Source of the DNA: Croceibacterium ferulae
GTDB lineage: Bacteria; Pseudomonadota; Alphaproteobacteria; Sphingomonadales; Sphingomonadaceae
Length of the DNA: 64,000 nt
Assembly (NCBI RefSeq): GCF_003660445.1
Contig: NZ_QZVQ01000003.1
Span: 408,602 to 472,601, forward strand
Direction of reading: 5' to 3'
Shown here: one piece after another, positions 44,570 through 53,856 of the stretch
Layout of the letters: every line of letters begins with the position of its first letter
Numbering within the stretch: position 1 is the first letter of the stretch
The notes under the pieces: model-generated
What the model was told of the DNA's origin: nothing
Databases searched by the model: none
What the model saw: only the letters and a program-made list of their open reading frames with translations
Position numbers and translations under genes: made by a program

Positions 44570-46459
44570 TCAGCCGGTCACGCCCAGCAGCCGGTCGACC
44601 TTGCCGCGCGTGAAGGAATGGTAGGTCGGACGCGTCCGGTCGTAGATGCGGCGGGCGATCGGCTGACCCCACTCGCCCTGTTCCGTCAGGGTCCTGAACA
44701 GCGGCTCCACGAACTTGTTGCGACCGACACTGGCCAGGAACGCCTCCGCCTGCGGCACCACCGGCTGGTAGCGGTTGCGCAAACCGGCTTGCAGCCACAG
44801 GAACTTCACCTCGGTATTGCCGGTGGCGGACAGGTTCAGCGTGCGGTCCAGCCGGGCCAGCTCCTCTGCGGAGATCGTCTGCGGCAGGGTCTGCAGGAAG
44901 CGCATCTGTTCGGCCGCCGACCAGCCGGTCCACGCCTGCGCATCCAGCGTGCGATCCGCGCCATAGGCCCGCGCCGCCGCATCCACCGCGGCGAAAGCCT
45001 GATCATCCGCGCGCGCGACATTGGCGGGAATGCCGGTGCCATAGACCCACTGGTCCAGCATCAGCCGCTGTTCCAGTGCCGCGTCACCGCCGATCAGGTT
45101 CTCGCGCAGGTCAGCAAGGAACATGGCGGAGGTGGCGGGCTGGAACGCGTGCCGGTCGAACCAGCTGCGCAGCCACGGATCGAAGCGGTCCCGGCCGACG
45201 ATGCTTTCGGCGGTGTGCAGGAACAGCGCGCCCTTGTCGTAAGTGATGGTCGAATTGTAATCGAGCGGATCGAGCCCGTCGGGCGTGCGCAGCGCGGTGC
45301 CGGGTGCATTGGCGCCCAGTTCCTCCACCGCTTCCACCACGCCGGCATAGCTCAGCGCGCGTTCCTGCCCGGCGCGGGTGTCGCCGAACACCACTTCCGA
45401 AATGCGATTTTCCAGATAGGAGGTCACGCCTTCGTTCAGCCAGCCATCGCGCCAGCTGGCATAGGTGACCAGATTGCCCGACCAGCTATGCGCCAGCTCA
45501 TGCGCCACCAGCCCGGTCAGCGACCGGTCGCCGGCGATGAAGGTGGGGGTGAGGAAGGTCATCACCGGGTTCTCCATCCCCCCATACGGGAAGGAGGGCG
45601 GCAGCACGATCATGTCGTAGCGGCCCCAGCGATAGTCGCCATACAGCCCCTCGGCCGCATCGATCATCGCTTCGGTGTCCACCAGCTCGGCCGCGGCGCG
45701 GTCCAGCGTCGCCGGCTCCGCCCACACGCCGGAACGGGGGCCAAGCGGGCGGAAGTCGATGTCGCCGGCGGCCACCGCGATCAGATAGGGCGCGACCGGC
45801 TGGTCCATGGTGAAGGTGAAGGCGCGGCGGCCGCCACCCACATCCTGCGCATCGCCCTGCCGGATGCCCGACATCACCACGTCCAGCGTCGCCGGCGCGG
45901 TGACCCGCGCGTGCCAGGTCTGGCGGATGCCGGGGCTGTCCTGCGTGGGGATCCAGGTGCGGTTGTTGATCGCCTGCCCCTGGCTGAACATGAAGGGGTG
46001 CTCGCCGCCAGCGGTCTGCTGCGGCGCCAGCCATTGCAGCGCGTCCGCCCCGGCGCCGGACGTGTAGTTGACCGTGATCTGCCGGGCATCGCCGATCCGC
46101 ACCGTTACCGGCTCCCCCTTGCCGGCGATGGTCTCCCCCACGGTGAAGGGGATCTGGCTGCCACCGGGCGCGGTGATCCCGCTGATCTGCAGGCCCCTGG
46201 AGTCGAGGATGATCTCCTGCGCACCGGACGCAGCGGCGATGTCGAGCGTGGCGGTGCCGCCCACCGTCTGTGCCCGGAAATCGAGCGCGAGGTCGAGGTC
46301 GACATGGGTGACCCGCGCGATTTCAGGCCGGGCGAAAGTATATTCGTCACGCGCCTCCGCCGTGGTCAGGACCGGCGAGATCATGCGGTCGGCCTGTTCT
46401 CCGCCCACGGTGGTGCAGGCGGCAGTAAGGCATAGGGCAGCAGGGGCCAGCAGGCGCAT
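44570..46459 (-). CDS. M1-family metallopeptidase, predicted lipoprotein (leukotriene-A4-hydrolase-like)
   Basis: 629-aa zinc aminopeptidase of the LTA4-hydrolase/cold-active group. The signal peptide ends in lipobox L-T-A-A-C (Cys15), so the protein is probably anchored in the envelope. Catalytic motifs are intact: PYGGMEN at 291-297, HELAH at 320-324, and the distal zinc ligand in WLNEG (Glu343). The helical C-terminal domain ends at the stop with YHSFTRGKVDRLLGVTG. It differs from the cytosolic pepN product in location and would process peptides in the periplasm. Confidence 0.93.
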   Translation of the reverse strand: MRLLAPAALCLTAACTTVGGEQADRMISPVLTTAEARDEYTFARPEIARVTHVDLDLALDFRAQTVGGTATLDIAAASGAQEIILDSRGLQISGITAPGGSQIPFTVGETIAGKGEPVTVRIGDARQITVNYTSGAGADALQWLAPQQTAGGEHPFMFSQGQAINNRTWIPTQDSPGIRQTWHARVTAPATLDVVMSGIRQGDAQDVGGGRRAFTFTMDQPVAPYLIAVAAGDIDFRPLGPRSGVWAEPATLDRAAAELVDTEAMIDAAEGLYGDYRWGRYDMIVLPPSFPYGGMENPVMTFLTPTFIAGDRSLTGLVAHELAHSWSGNLVTYASWRDGWLNEGVTSYLENRISEVVFGDTRAGQERALSYAGVVEAVEELGANAPGTALRTPDGLDPLDYNSTITYDKGALFLHTAESIVGRDRFDPWLRSWFDRHAFQPATSAMFLADLRENLIGGDAALEQRLMLDQWVYGTGIPANVARADDQAFAAVDAAARAYGADRTLDAQAWTGWSAAEQMRFLQTLPQTISAEELARLDRTLNLSATGNTEVKFLWLQAGLRNRYQPVVPQAEAFLASVGRNKFVEPLFRTLTEQGEWGQPIARRIYDRTRPTYHSFTRGKVDRLLGVTG

Positions 46460-46487
46460 CGAGATCTCCGGGGGAAAGAAAGGCGTG

Positions 46488-46512
46488 TTGCCCGCACGTT
46501 AGGCGCGGGCAA
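46488..46512. other. Hairpin between the DUF4336 gene and the M1 peptidase
   Basis: A perfect 8-bp stem TTGCCCGC/GCGGGCAA (46488-46495 with 46505-46512) with a 9-nt loop, in the 97-nt gap downstream of the DUF4336 gene and upstream of the peptidase gene (both minus strand). No T-tract follows, so it may be an attenuator or mRNA stabiliser rather than a terminator. Confidence 0.5.
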
Positions 46513-46556
46513 GCAGGCTTGTCCACTTTCCGGCCGGCCGGGACAGGGCCGGTCCG

Positions 46557-47357
46557 TTACACCCAGGCGAATGCGTCGCGCAGGCGGGCCGCGCCGTCCG
46601 TGGCGAACCAGGCGCCGTGGGCGAACACCACCTTGTCCGGCGCCAGTTCGACCATCGTGCGGATGTCTGACCGGGCCTGCTCCCCGCCGGCCAGCAGCGC
46701 GGCACGCACATGCAGCGCGGGACGGCCGACATTCCCGCGTACCAGCCGGGCCGCCAGCGCGGTGACCGGCGGCAGCCTTGCCGGTTCCAGGTTCTCCACC
46801 AGATCGGTCAGCACCAGCGTCCGGCTGGGTTCGTGCAGCAGCCACGCCTCGGCCAGGCCCAGGCCGCGGACCAGCCCCTGCCGGATGGTGCCGGACCATT
46901 CCGGCGGCGCCGTCTCGCCCAGATCACGGTCGAGGCGCAGGCCGGACTTCTTCACCTGCGCCCGGTCACGCAGGCCCGGCACGGCCCAGGTGACCGCCTG
47001 GGGAAAGGCCTGCTGCCAGCCTGCCATGAACTGCCAGTGCGCGGTGGTCGGCGCCACCATGTGGCTGATCGGCCCCAATTCGGTGATCGCCTGTGCCAGG
47101 GCCGGCGAATGCCGGATGGGGGAGTGCAGCAGCAGCGATCCGTTGCCCAGCCGGATCACGGTCATCCGCACCGGCATGGTCAGCCCCATGGCATGGATCG
47201 GCGCGCCATCGACGATCCAGATGCCCTCTGCGACAGGCTTCGGCTTGTCGATCGGGAGGTAGGCACTTGGCCCGGCTGGCTGCCGGCGGGCGGCCCAGAC
47301 CTTGGCGGCGATCGCGGCAACAGCCAGCGAACCGGCGATCTTCAGATTGCGGGACAT
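46557..47357 (-). CDS. DUF4336-type metallo-beta-lactamase-like protein
   Basis: 266-aa protein with an N-terminal hydrophobic segment (LKIAGSLAVAAIAAKVWAA) and a core of the DUF4336 group: EGIWIVDGAPIHAMGLTMPV, SLLLHSPIRHSPALAQAITE, HMVAPTTAHWQFMAGWQQAF. The fold resembles metallo-beta-lactamases but the HxHxDH zinc motif is absent, so catalysis is doubtful. Function unknown. Ends before a hairpin; the SDR gene stops 10 nt upstream of its start. Confidence 0.75.
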   Translation of the reverse strand: MSRNLKIAGSLAVAAIAAKVWAARRQPAGPSAYLPIDKPKPVAEGIWIVDGAPIHAMGLTMPVRMTVIRLGNGSLLLHSPIRHSPALAQAITELGPISHMVAPTTAHWQFMAGWQQAFPQAVTWAVPGLRDRAQVKKSGLRLDRDLGETAPPEWSGTIRQGLVRGLGLAEAWLLHEPSRTLVLTDLVENLEPARLPPVTALAARLVRGNVGRPALHVRAALLAGGEQARSDIRTMVELAPDKVVFAHGAWFATDGAARLRDAFAWV

Positions 47358-47367
47358 GCTGTTCCCC

Positions 47368-48231
47368 TCAGATGATGGGCTTGCCGCCGGTGACGGCGAT
47401 CGTCGCGCCCGAGATGTAGCTCGCTTCGTCGCTGGCCAGCATCACGTATGGCGGCGCCAGCTCGCTTGGCTGGGCCGGGCGGCCCAGGGGATAGCTCTTG
47501 CCGAACTCCTTCACCTCCTCGGGCGGCATGGTGGCGGGGATCAGCGGGGTCCAGACCGGCCCCGGCGCGACGCAGTTCACGCGGATGCCCTTGTCCGCCA
47601 GCAATTGCGCCAGCCCGCCGGTGAAGTTCTGGATCGCGCCCTTGGTGGTGGCATAGGGCAGCAGCGTCTGCTTGGGCATGTCGGCATTCACCGACGTCGT
47701 GTTGATGATCGCGGCGCCCTCCCGCATGTGCGGCACGGCGGCCTTCGACAGGTAGAACATGGCATGGATGTTCGTGCGGAATGTCGCTTCCCACTCCTCG
47801 TCCGGAATGTCGCCGATATCCTCAAACGTCATCTGGTGCGCGGCGTTGTTGACCAGGATGTCGATCCTGCCGAACTCCGACACCGCCTTGTCCACGATGG
47901 CGCGGCAATGGTCGGCGGAGCCAATGTCGCCGGGCACCAGCACCGCCTTGCGCCCCGCCTGCTCGATCCATCGCGCGGTATCCTGCGCGTCCTCATCCTC
48001 GTTGAGGTAGGAGATCAGCACGTCCGCCCCCTCCCGCGCGAAGGCGATGGCGACCGCGCGGCCGATGCCGCTGTCGCCGCCGGTGATGACGGCCTTCTTG
48101 CCTTCCAGCCTGCCCGACCCACGATAGCTGTCCTCGCCATGATCGGGGCGCGGGTTCATCTTCGCGGTGGTGCCGGGCGTGTCCTGCTGCTGTTCGGGCA
48201 AGGGCGGCTGCGCGTTGTCGGGCGTGTCCAT
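47368..48231 (-). CDS. Short-chain dehydrogenase of the general-stress GSP39 type
   Basis: 287-aa NAD(P)-dependent SDR. The cofactor motif GGDSGIG is at 51-57, and the catalytic Ser180, Tyr193 and Lys197 (PYATTKGA) are intact. The long N-terminal extension with PRPDHGEDSYRGSGRLEGK is the hallmark of the YdaD/GSP39 subfamily, which in Bacillus is stress-induced. ATG 48231 is decided by a perfect AGGAGG five bases ahead. Divergent from the glutathione transferase gene. Confidence 0.92.
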   Translation of the reverse strand: MDTPDNAQPPLPEQQQDTPGTTAKMNPRPDHGEDSYRGSGRLEGKKAVITGGDSGIGRAVAIAFAREGADVLISYLNEDEDAQDTARWIEQAGRKAVLVPGDIGSADHCRAIVDKAVSEFGRIDILVNNAAHQMTFEDIGDIPDEEWEATFRTNIHAMFYLSKAAVPHMREGAAIINTTSVNADMPKQTLLPYATTKGAIQNFTGGLAQLLADKGIRVNCVAPGPVWTPLIPATMPPEEVKEFGKSYPLGRPAQPSELAPPYVMLASDEASYISGATIAVTGGKPII

Positions 48232-48404
48232 CACTTCCTCCTGCATTGTCGCGTGGGCGTATTCTCTCGACAGACAAGCTGGAGCGGCGGGGTTGGTTTC
48301 CCGAACGTTGAACGCGCCACAATCCGCCGACCACACCGGCAGGGAACTTCCCGGCAACCGCGCGGCTTCGATGTGCAAACCGTCGATGAAGCAGGAGGCC
48401 GATC

Positions 48405-49136
48405 ATGGCGTATGAGTTGTGGTACTGGCCGGGCCTGCCCGGGCGTGGCGAGTTCGTCCGTGTGGCGCTGGAAGCTGCCGGGCAGCCCTATGCCGACAAG
48501 GGGTGCGAGGAGGGCGCGGAGGCGCTGATACAGGACCTGCAGGGGCGCAGCGGTATCCGGCCCTTCGCTCCGCCCTATCTGGTGGACAGCGACATGGCGG
48601 AAGGCGGCGGCACGCTGGTGGTGGGGCAGGTGGCCCACATCGTCACCTATCTGGGCCACAAGCACGGTTTCGCCGGCGACACCTTCCTGGTCCAGTTGCA
48701 GCTGACCCAGCTGCAGCTGGATATCTCGGACATGGTGGCGGAGGTGCACGCCACGCACCATCCGCTGGCCAACAGCCTGTATTACGATGACCAGAAGGAG
48801 GCGGCGGCGCGCCGGGCGCAGGAGTTCCGGGCCGAGCGCATTCCCAAGTTCCTCGACCATTTCGAAGCGGCGCTGGGCGCGACGGACGGGCCGTTTGTAG
48901 CGGGCGCGGGCTGGACGCATGTCGATACCAGCCTGTTCCAGCTGCTGGAGGGGCTCGACTACGCCTTTCCGCAGCGGATGGCGGCGGTGCGGAACAAGTA
49001 TCCCGCCTTGCAGCGGATGCGTGATGCGGTGGCGCAGCTGCCGGGGGTGGCCGCCTATCTCGCATCCGGCCGGCGGCAGGCCTTCAACGAGGACGGCATC
49101 TTCCGCCATTACCCGGAACTGGACGCCGCGGAGTAG
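48405..49136 (+). CDS. Glutathione S-transferase family protein
   Basis: 243-aa protein with an N-terminal thioredoxin-fold GST domain (ELWYWPGLPGRGEFVRVAL, about 4-80) and an all-helical C-terminal domain (about 95-235, GAGWTHVDTSLFQLLEGLDY). It would conjugate glutathione to electrophiles or reduce peroxides. Tyr in WYWPGLPGRG occupies the likely catalytic position. The divergent 173-nt region to the SDR gene contains a GGGAACTTCCC-like palindrome (near 48,340). Confidence 0.88.
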   Translation: MAYELWYWPGLPGRGEFVRVALEAAGQPYADKGCEEGAEALIQDLQGRSGIRPFAPPYLVDSDMAEGGGTLVVGQVAHIVTYLGHKHGFAGDTFLVQLQLTQLQLDISDMVAEVHATHHPLANSLYYDDQKEAAARRAQEFRAERIPKFLDHFEAALGATDGPFVAGAGWTHVDTSLFQLLEGLDYAFPQRMAAVRNKYPALQRMRDAVAQLPGVAAYLASGRRQAFNEDGIFRHYPELDAAE

Positions 49137-49205
49137 CGGCCGCCAGTTCGGTTGCATGTTGCGCCCGGCGGCACACCTCGTCTAAGGGGCCGGCAATCAC
49201 ATGGA

Positions 49206-49299
49206 CCCGGTGCAACACCGGGTGGCTATTCCGGCCGCCGATCCGCCGGACAACATCGCACTGACAGACCGATGAAAAAGCCACGCCGCGAAGGCGTGG
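49206..49299 (+). ncRNA. Structured leader upstream of the SulP gene (possible sul1-type RNA)
   Basis: Two perfect hairpins stand upstream of the SulP start: CCCGGTG/CACCGGG (49206-49212 with 49216-49222, 3-nt loop) and CCACGCC/GGCGTGG (49281-49287 with 49293-49299, 5-nt loop). A conserved RNA motif (sul1) is known before SulP genes in alphaproteobacteria, which this might be; I could not align it to that motif. The start of translation is 22 nt after the second hairpin. Confidence 0.45.
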
Positions 49300-49321
49300 T
49301 GTGCCCGGTCATGGAACCGCA

Positions 49322-50809
49322 ATGTCACTCCTTACACAATCCTACCGCCGTGAATGGTTCACGGACATGGCGGGCGCACGCCGTGACATCATGGCCGGCA
49401 TCGTCGTCGCGCTAGCCCTGATCCCCGAAGCGATCGGCTTTTCCATCATCGCCGGGGTCGATCCACGGGTCGGCCTCTACGCCTCCGTCACCATCGCGAT
49501 GGTGATCGCCTTCATCGGCGGGCGGCCCGGCATGGTCTCCGCCGCGACCGCAGCCGTCGCCGTGCTGGTGACGCCGCTGGTGCGCGATCATGGCGTCGAG
49601 TACCTGTTCGCCGCCACCATCCTGATGGGCCTGATCCAGATCGTGGCGGGAGCGGCGCGGTTGCATCTGCTGATGCAGTTCGTGTCGCGATCGGTCATCA
49701 CCGGCTTCGTCAATGCGCTCGCGATCCTGGTGCTGCTGGCGCAGCTGCCGCAGCTGACCGGCGTCACCTGGCACACCTATGCACTGGTCGCCGGCGGGCT
49801 GGTGATCATCTACCTGCTGCCGCGCATCACCACGGCCGTGCCATCGACCCTGGTGGCGGTCGTGGTGCTGAGCGTTCTGGCCATCACGCTGGACCTGCCG
49901 GTCACTAGGGTAGGCGACATGGGCCTGCTGCCCGACGGTTTGCCCACATGGACGCTGCCGCAGGTGCCGCTGACATGGGAGACGCTGCGCATCATCGCCC
50001 CGTACTCGCTGGCGATGGCGGCGGTCGGGCTGCTGGAGTCGCTGCTCACGGCGCAGATCCTGGACGACATGACCGATACCGACAGCGACAAGCAGCGCGA
50101 ATGCGCCGGGCAGGGCGGAGCCAACATCGTGACCGCGTTGCTGGGCGGGATGGGCGGTTGCGCGGTGATCGGGCAGTCGATTATCAACGTCACCAGCGGC
50201 GGCCGCGGGCGACTGTCGACCTTCGCCAGCGGGGCGTTCCTGCTGTTCCTGCTGACCGTGTTGGGCGAGGTGGTCGGACAGGTGCCGATGGCGGCGCTGG
50301 TCGCGGTGATGATCATGGTGTCGATCGGCGCCTTCAGCTGGAACTCCATCCCGAACCTGCGCCGGCATCCGGCGACCTCCTCCATCGTCATGCTGACGAC
50401 CGTGGCGGTGGTGCTGGCGACGCGCGACCTGTCGCTGGGCGTGCTGGCCGGCGTGCTGCTGTCGGGCATCTTCTTCGCCGGCAAGGTGCAGCGGATGTTC
50501 GGGGTGGAGCGCGACAGCACCGCTGACGGCGTCACTTACCGCGTGACGGGGCAGATCTTCTTCGCCTCTGTCGACCGCTTCACCCGCGCCTTCGGGACGG
50601 AGGGCGCAGTGCCCGTGACCATCGACGTCGCGGCCGCGCATTTCTGGGACATCTCGGCCGTCGGCGCGCTGGACAAGATCGTCGCTCGGCTGCGGCGGGA
50701 CGGGGCGCAGGTGCAGGTCATCGGCTACAACCGGGCCAGCGCCGATATCGTGGACCGCTTCGCCCTGCACGATCGCACCGGCGTGGAACTGGGCGCGACG
50801 CCGCACTGA
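49322..50809 (+). CDS. SulP-family anion transporter with STAS domain
   Basis: 495-aa inner membrane protein: about 11-12 helices over residues 15-395 with the family segment [19 protein letters not shown] near the N-terminus and [20 protein letters not shown] later, then a C-terminal STAS domain (about 400-490, [36 protein letters not shown] region). SulP proteins move sulfate, bicarbonate or dicarboxylates. ATG 49322 gives the usual N-terminus. Confidence 0.93.
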   Translation: MSLLTQSYRREWFTDMAGARRDIMAGIVVALALIPEAIGFSIIAGVDPRVGLYASVTIAMVIAFIGGRPGMVSAATAAVAVLVTPLVRDHGVEYLFAATILMGLIQIVAGAARLHLLMQFVSRSVITGFVNALAILVLLAQLPQLTGVTWHTYALVAGGLVIIYLLPRITTAVPSTLVAVVVLSVLAITLDLPVTRVGDMGLLPDGLPTWTLPQVPLTWETLRIIAPYSLAMAAVGLLESLLTAQILDDMTDTDSDKQRECAGQGGANIVTALLGGMGGCAVIGQSIINVTSGGRGRLSTFASGAFLLFLLTVLGEVVGQVPMAALVAVMIMVSIGAFSWNSIPNLRRHPATSSIVMLTTVAVVLATRDLSLGVLAGVLLSGIFFAGKVQRMFGVERDSTADGVTYRVTGQIFFASVDRFTRAFGTEGAVPVTIDVAAAHFWDISAVGALDKIVARLRRDGAQVQVIGYNRASADIVDRFALHDRTGVELGATPH

Positions 50810-50835
50810 GGCGAGGCGACCGGGCGCGGGCCTTT

Positions 50836-51768
50836 TTAGCGTGCGCCGGGTCGCAGGCGCTGCCACGCCCGGCGCGGCAGGCGCCCGTCGATCGCCGCCA
50901 GGCCGCCGGCCAGGAAGGCGAGGCCGGCGGCATGCCGGGGCTGCAGCACCTCGCCCAGGAACAGCGCCCCCAGCGCGATGGCGGTGACGGGGATCAGGAA
51001 GGTGACCAGCAGCAGATTGGTCGCCCCCGCCGTCGCCAGCAGGCGGTAATAGATCACGAAGGCCAGCGCGGTGGACAGCAGCACCAGCCCGGCCAGCGCG
51101 CCCCAGACGGCGGGCGAGGGCATCGGAAGGCGCCAGGGCGTGTCCACCAGCATAACCGGCAGCAGCAGCACCAGGGTGGAACAGGCGAGCTGGCCGCAGG
51201 CGGCGGAGATGGGCGCCACGCCCAGCACCTTCATCTGCCGGCCATAGATGCCGGACAGCGCGTAGCACAGGGTTGCCAGCAGGCAGGCGCCCTGCGCCAG
51301 CACCGCGCCGCCCATGCCTGCCAGCGCATCGCCGCCGATCATCAGCACCACGCCGGCAAAGCCCAGCGCCACGCCGGCGAGCCTGCCCGGGGTCGCCTTC
51401 TCGTCAACGGTGAACAGATGCGCCGCCACCACGCCCCAGAGCGGAGTGGTGGCGTTGAGGATGGAGGCGAGCCCGCTGGCGATCTGCGTCTGGCTCCAGG
51501 TCAGCAGGGTAAACGGCACCACATTGTTCAGCAGTGCGATCGCGGCCAGCGTGCGCCACACGCGCCAGCCCCGCGGCACCGCACCGCCGGTGAGGCGCAG
51601 CACCGCGAACAGCACGCAACTGCCCAGCAATACGCGCGCCAGGACCAGCGTCAGCGGCGGCAGACCGGCGAGCGCCACCCCGATGAAGAAGAACGATCCG
51701 CCCCACAGCACGGACAGGACCAGCAGCAGCCCCCATTCGCGCGGACCCATGGTGCGGTTGATCGGCAT
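50836..51768 (-). CDS. EamA-family (DMT) permease
   Basis: 310-aa membrane protein with ten helices in two EamA repeats: first helix LLLVLSVLWGGSFFFIGVAL, then LNNVVPFTLLTWSQTQIASG, a pattern typical of RhaT/YdcZ-like exporters. ATG 51768 is used; an alternative ATG lies at 51750. It is convergent with SulP (26 nt apart) and lies downstream of the exbD terminator. Substrate unknown. Confidence 0.85.
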   Translation of the reverse strand: MPINRTMGPREWGLLLVLSVLWGGSFFFIGVALAGLPPLTLVLARVLLGSCVLFAVLRLTGGAVPRGWRVWRTLAAIALLNNVVPFTLLTWSQTQIASGLASILNATTPLWGVVAAHLFTVDEKATPGRLAGVALGFAGVVLMIGGDALAGMGGAVLAQGACLLATLCYALSGIYGRQMKVLGVAPISAACGQLACSTLVLLLPVMLVDTPWRLPMPSPAVWGALAGLVLLSTALAFVIYYRLLATAGATNLLLVTFLIPVTAIALGALFLGEVLQPRHAAGLAFLAGGLAAIDGRLPRRAWQRLRPGAR

Positions 51769-51835
51769 GATGGCGGTCCTGGGCTGCGCGAGATCGGGCT
51801 GGGTGCGGGCGGATGCCACGGTGAATGGCGGGCAC

Positions 51836-51864
51836 AAAAAAAGGGGCGGTGTGACCCGCCCCTT
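51836..51864 (-). terminator. Rho-independent terminator of the tonB-exbBDD operon
   Basis: On the minus strand a perfect 9-bp stem (plus-strand 51841-51849 with 51856-51864) with a 6-nt loop is followed by a run of seven T. It lies 40 nt after the last exbD stop, inside the leader of the EamA gene. Confidence 0.9.
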
Positions 51865-51903
51865 CATCGCGACCCGTCAGGGCCGCATCCGCATCGCCAA
51901 GGC

Positions 51904-52335
51904 TTACTGCTTGTCGAAGGTGCGGAACTGTTCGTTGCCCACGAAGCCGAACTTGCTGACGCCCGAACCCTTGATGATGTTCAGGACCTTGGCCGACTGG
52001 TCATAGCTGGCCAGGGCTTCCGGCTGGAACTGCAGTTCCGGCTCGACCGCGAAGTTGAGCGTTTCCTGCAGGTTGGCGACCAGCTGGTTCTCGTTGATGA
52101 GCTCGCCGTTCCAGATGATCTCGCCCGGCTGGGTCAGCACGATCTTGTTGGTCACCGGATCGACATTGTCGGTGGGAGAATCGCTGGGCACCGGCAGGTC
52201 GATATCGACCGAGTGGGTGGCCACCGGAATGGTGATGATGAACATGATGAGGAGCACGAGCAGGACGTCGATCAACGGCGTCGTGTTCATTTCCATCATC
52301 GGGGAGCCGTCGTCCTTGCCGCCGGACATCGCCAT
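51904..52335 (-). CDS. exbD: ExbD-type biopolymer transport protein
   Basis: 143-aa protein with one N-terminal helix containing the key Asp (MNTTPLIDVLLVLLIMFIIT) and a periplasmic domain. With ExbB it forms the proton-driven motor that energises TonB. It is the second of two tandem exbD genes and the last of the operon, before a strong terminator. Its length is usual for ExbD. Confidence 0.93.
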   Translation of the reverse strand: MAMSGGKDDGSPMMEMNTTPLIDVLLVLLIMFIITIPVATHSVDIDLPVPSDSPTDNVDPVTNKIVLTQPGEIIWNGELINENQLVANLQETLNFAVEPELQFQPEALASYDQSAKVLNIIKGSGVSKFGFVGNEQFRTFDKQ

Positions 52336-52361
52336 GGTGTGTTACTCCTTGCTGCGCCCGA

Positions 52362-52901
52362 TCAACCGTTCGGATCGACCGGGTTGGAAATGAAGCCCAC
52401 GGTCGGGTAGCCGGCCGCCTGCACGTTGTAGATCGCGCCCGCAACGCAGCGCCACGGGGCATCCTTGTCGCCGCGGATATGCACCTGCGGGATCAGGTCG
52501 GGATCGTTCCGCAGGGCTTCCGGACCGCCGGCGCGCTGCACGATGGCGTCCAGCTTCCCGAAGGCCTGATCGTACAGTTCTTCCGAATCCACCAGCGTGG
52601 TGTTGTTCACGTAGACGCGGCATTCGCCTTCACGGATCGCGCCGGTGAAGCCGCTGCGCTGCGTGCCGGCGGTGCGACCCGCGGCGTCGGTGGTGGTCAC
52701 CGTCAGCAGCAGGTTTTCCACCTTGTCCTTGGATTCGGTCGATTCGATGATCGGCACTTCCAGCTGTTCGACCGTCTGGATGGCGACGGGGACGGCGATA
52801 AGGAAGATGATCAGGAGAACCAGCATCACGTCCACCAGGGGCGTGGTGTTGATTTCCGACATCGACGTCGAGCCGCCGCCTCCACCTGATGAAATTGCCA
52901 T
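52362..52901 (-). CDS. exbD: ExbD-type protein, long variant
   Basis: 179-aa ExbD homologue starting with a Gly/Ser-rich stretch and the helix MSEINTTPLVDVMLVLLIIF with its conserved Asp. The periplasmic part is about 35-40 residues longer than its neighbour and carries two cysteines (ECRVY, WRCVAG), which could form a disulfide. A tandem pair of different ExbDs is common in sphingomonads and suggests a heteromeric ExbB-ExbD motor. Confidence 0.92.
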   Translation of the reverse strand: MAISSGGGGGSTSMSEINTTPLVDVMLVLLIIFLIAVPVAIQTVEQLEVPIIESTESKDKVENLLLTVTTTDAAGRTAGTQRSGFTGAIREGECRVYVNNTTLVDSEELYDQAFGKLDAIVQRAGGPEALRNDPDLIPQVHIRGDKDAPWRCVAGAIYNVQAAGYPTVGFISNPVDPNG

Positions 52902-52996
52902 CTGTCTGTTCCTGTCTGGTATTTAGGACTTCCCGGCGGGACGGGCGGCCCGCATGCCGTTGCCCGTCCCGCTCAGGTCGTTCGATGAACCGCGTG

Positions 52997-53818
52997 TCAG
53001 ACCTTCGGCGCGGCCGTCGTCGTCGTCGCGGTGGTCGGCTTGGTGGCGGTGGAGGACACCGGAGCCGTCTTGGTGGCAGCAGCCGGAGCAGCAGCCTTGG
53101 TGTTGCCGACCAGCGCCGGCTTCACCGCGCCGCGCGAGGTGATGTTGGCCAGGATGTCGGTCGAGAAGCCGCTCAGCATCTCGGCGATGCGCTTGTTGCG
53201 CGCCTGCAGCCAGTTGTAGGCGAGCACGGCCGGCACGGCGACCAGCAGGCCGATGGCGGTCATGATCAGCGCTTCACCGACCGGGCCAGCGACCTTGTCG
53301 ATGGAGGCCGAACCGGCGAGGCCGATGTTGATCAGCGCGCGGTAGATGCCGATCACGGTGCCCAGCAGGCCGACGAACGGCGAGGTGGCGCCCACGGTGG
53401 CGAGGAACGGCAGGCCGCCTGCCAGCCTGGAGTTGATGGCCGCTTCCGAACGGGCCAGCGAACCGTGCATCCAGTCATGCGCTTCCAGCGAGTCGGTCAT
53501 CTTGCTGTGCTGCACCTCGGCGGCCAGCGCATCGTCGACGACCTGGCGCCATGCGCTGTTCTTCTCGAGCTTGCTGGCGCCTTCCGACAGGCTGTTGGCG
53601 CGCCAGAAGGTGGAGCGAACCGTCTTGTACTGGCTCATGATCTTGTTCTGCTCGAGCAGCTTGGTGATCAGGATGTAGAACGAGCCGACGGACATGATGA
53701 CCAGCACGGTCAGAATGCTCCAGGCGATCACGCCGCCCTGTTCCATGGCTTCGAGGAAGCCGAACTGGTTGGCCGGAGCCCCTTCGCCGCCGGCGGCGGC
53801 CAGAATGTCGATAAGCAT
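52997..53818 (-). CDS. exbB: ExbB/MotA-TolQ-type proton channel protein
   Basis: 273-aa inner-membrane protein with three helices and the family segment LPFLATVGATSPFVGLLGTV before EALIMTAIGLLVAVPAVLAY. It forms the ExbB pentamer around ExbD. The last 40-45 residues are an unusual Ala/Thr/Pro-rich cytoplasmic or periplasmic tail. Lies 38 nt downstream of tonB and 95 nt upstream of the first exbD. Confidence 0.93.
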   Translation of the reverse strand: MLIDILAAAGGEGAPANQFGFLEAMEQGGVIAWSILTVLVIMSVGSFYILITKLLEQNKIMSQYKTVRSTFWRANSLSEGASKLEKNSAWRQVVDDALAAEVQHSKMTDSLEAHDWMHGSLARSEAAINSRLAGGLPFLATVGATSPFVGLLGTVIGIYRALINIGLAGSASIDKVAGPVGEALIMTAIGLLVAVPAVLAYNWLQARNKRIAEMLSGFSTDILANITSRGAVKPALVGNTKAAAPAAATKTAPVSSTATKPTTATTTTAAPKV

Positions 53819-53856
53819 GCGGGTGGTCCTTTGTCTCTAAGAACTGAACAGGTAAA

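Noticed and set aside
48340..48366. EcfG-type promoter before the glutathione transferase gene (GGAACT...)
   Set aside because: At the correct spacing the downstream box reads GCTT, not CGTT, and the -35 lies in a palindrome; support is too weak.
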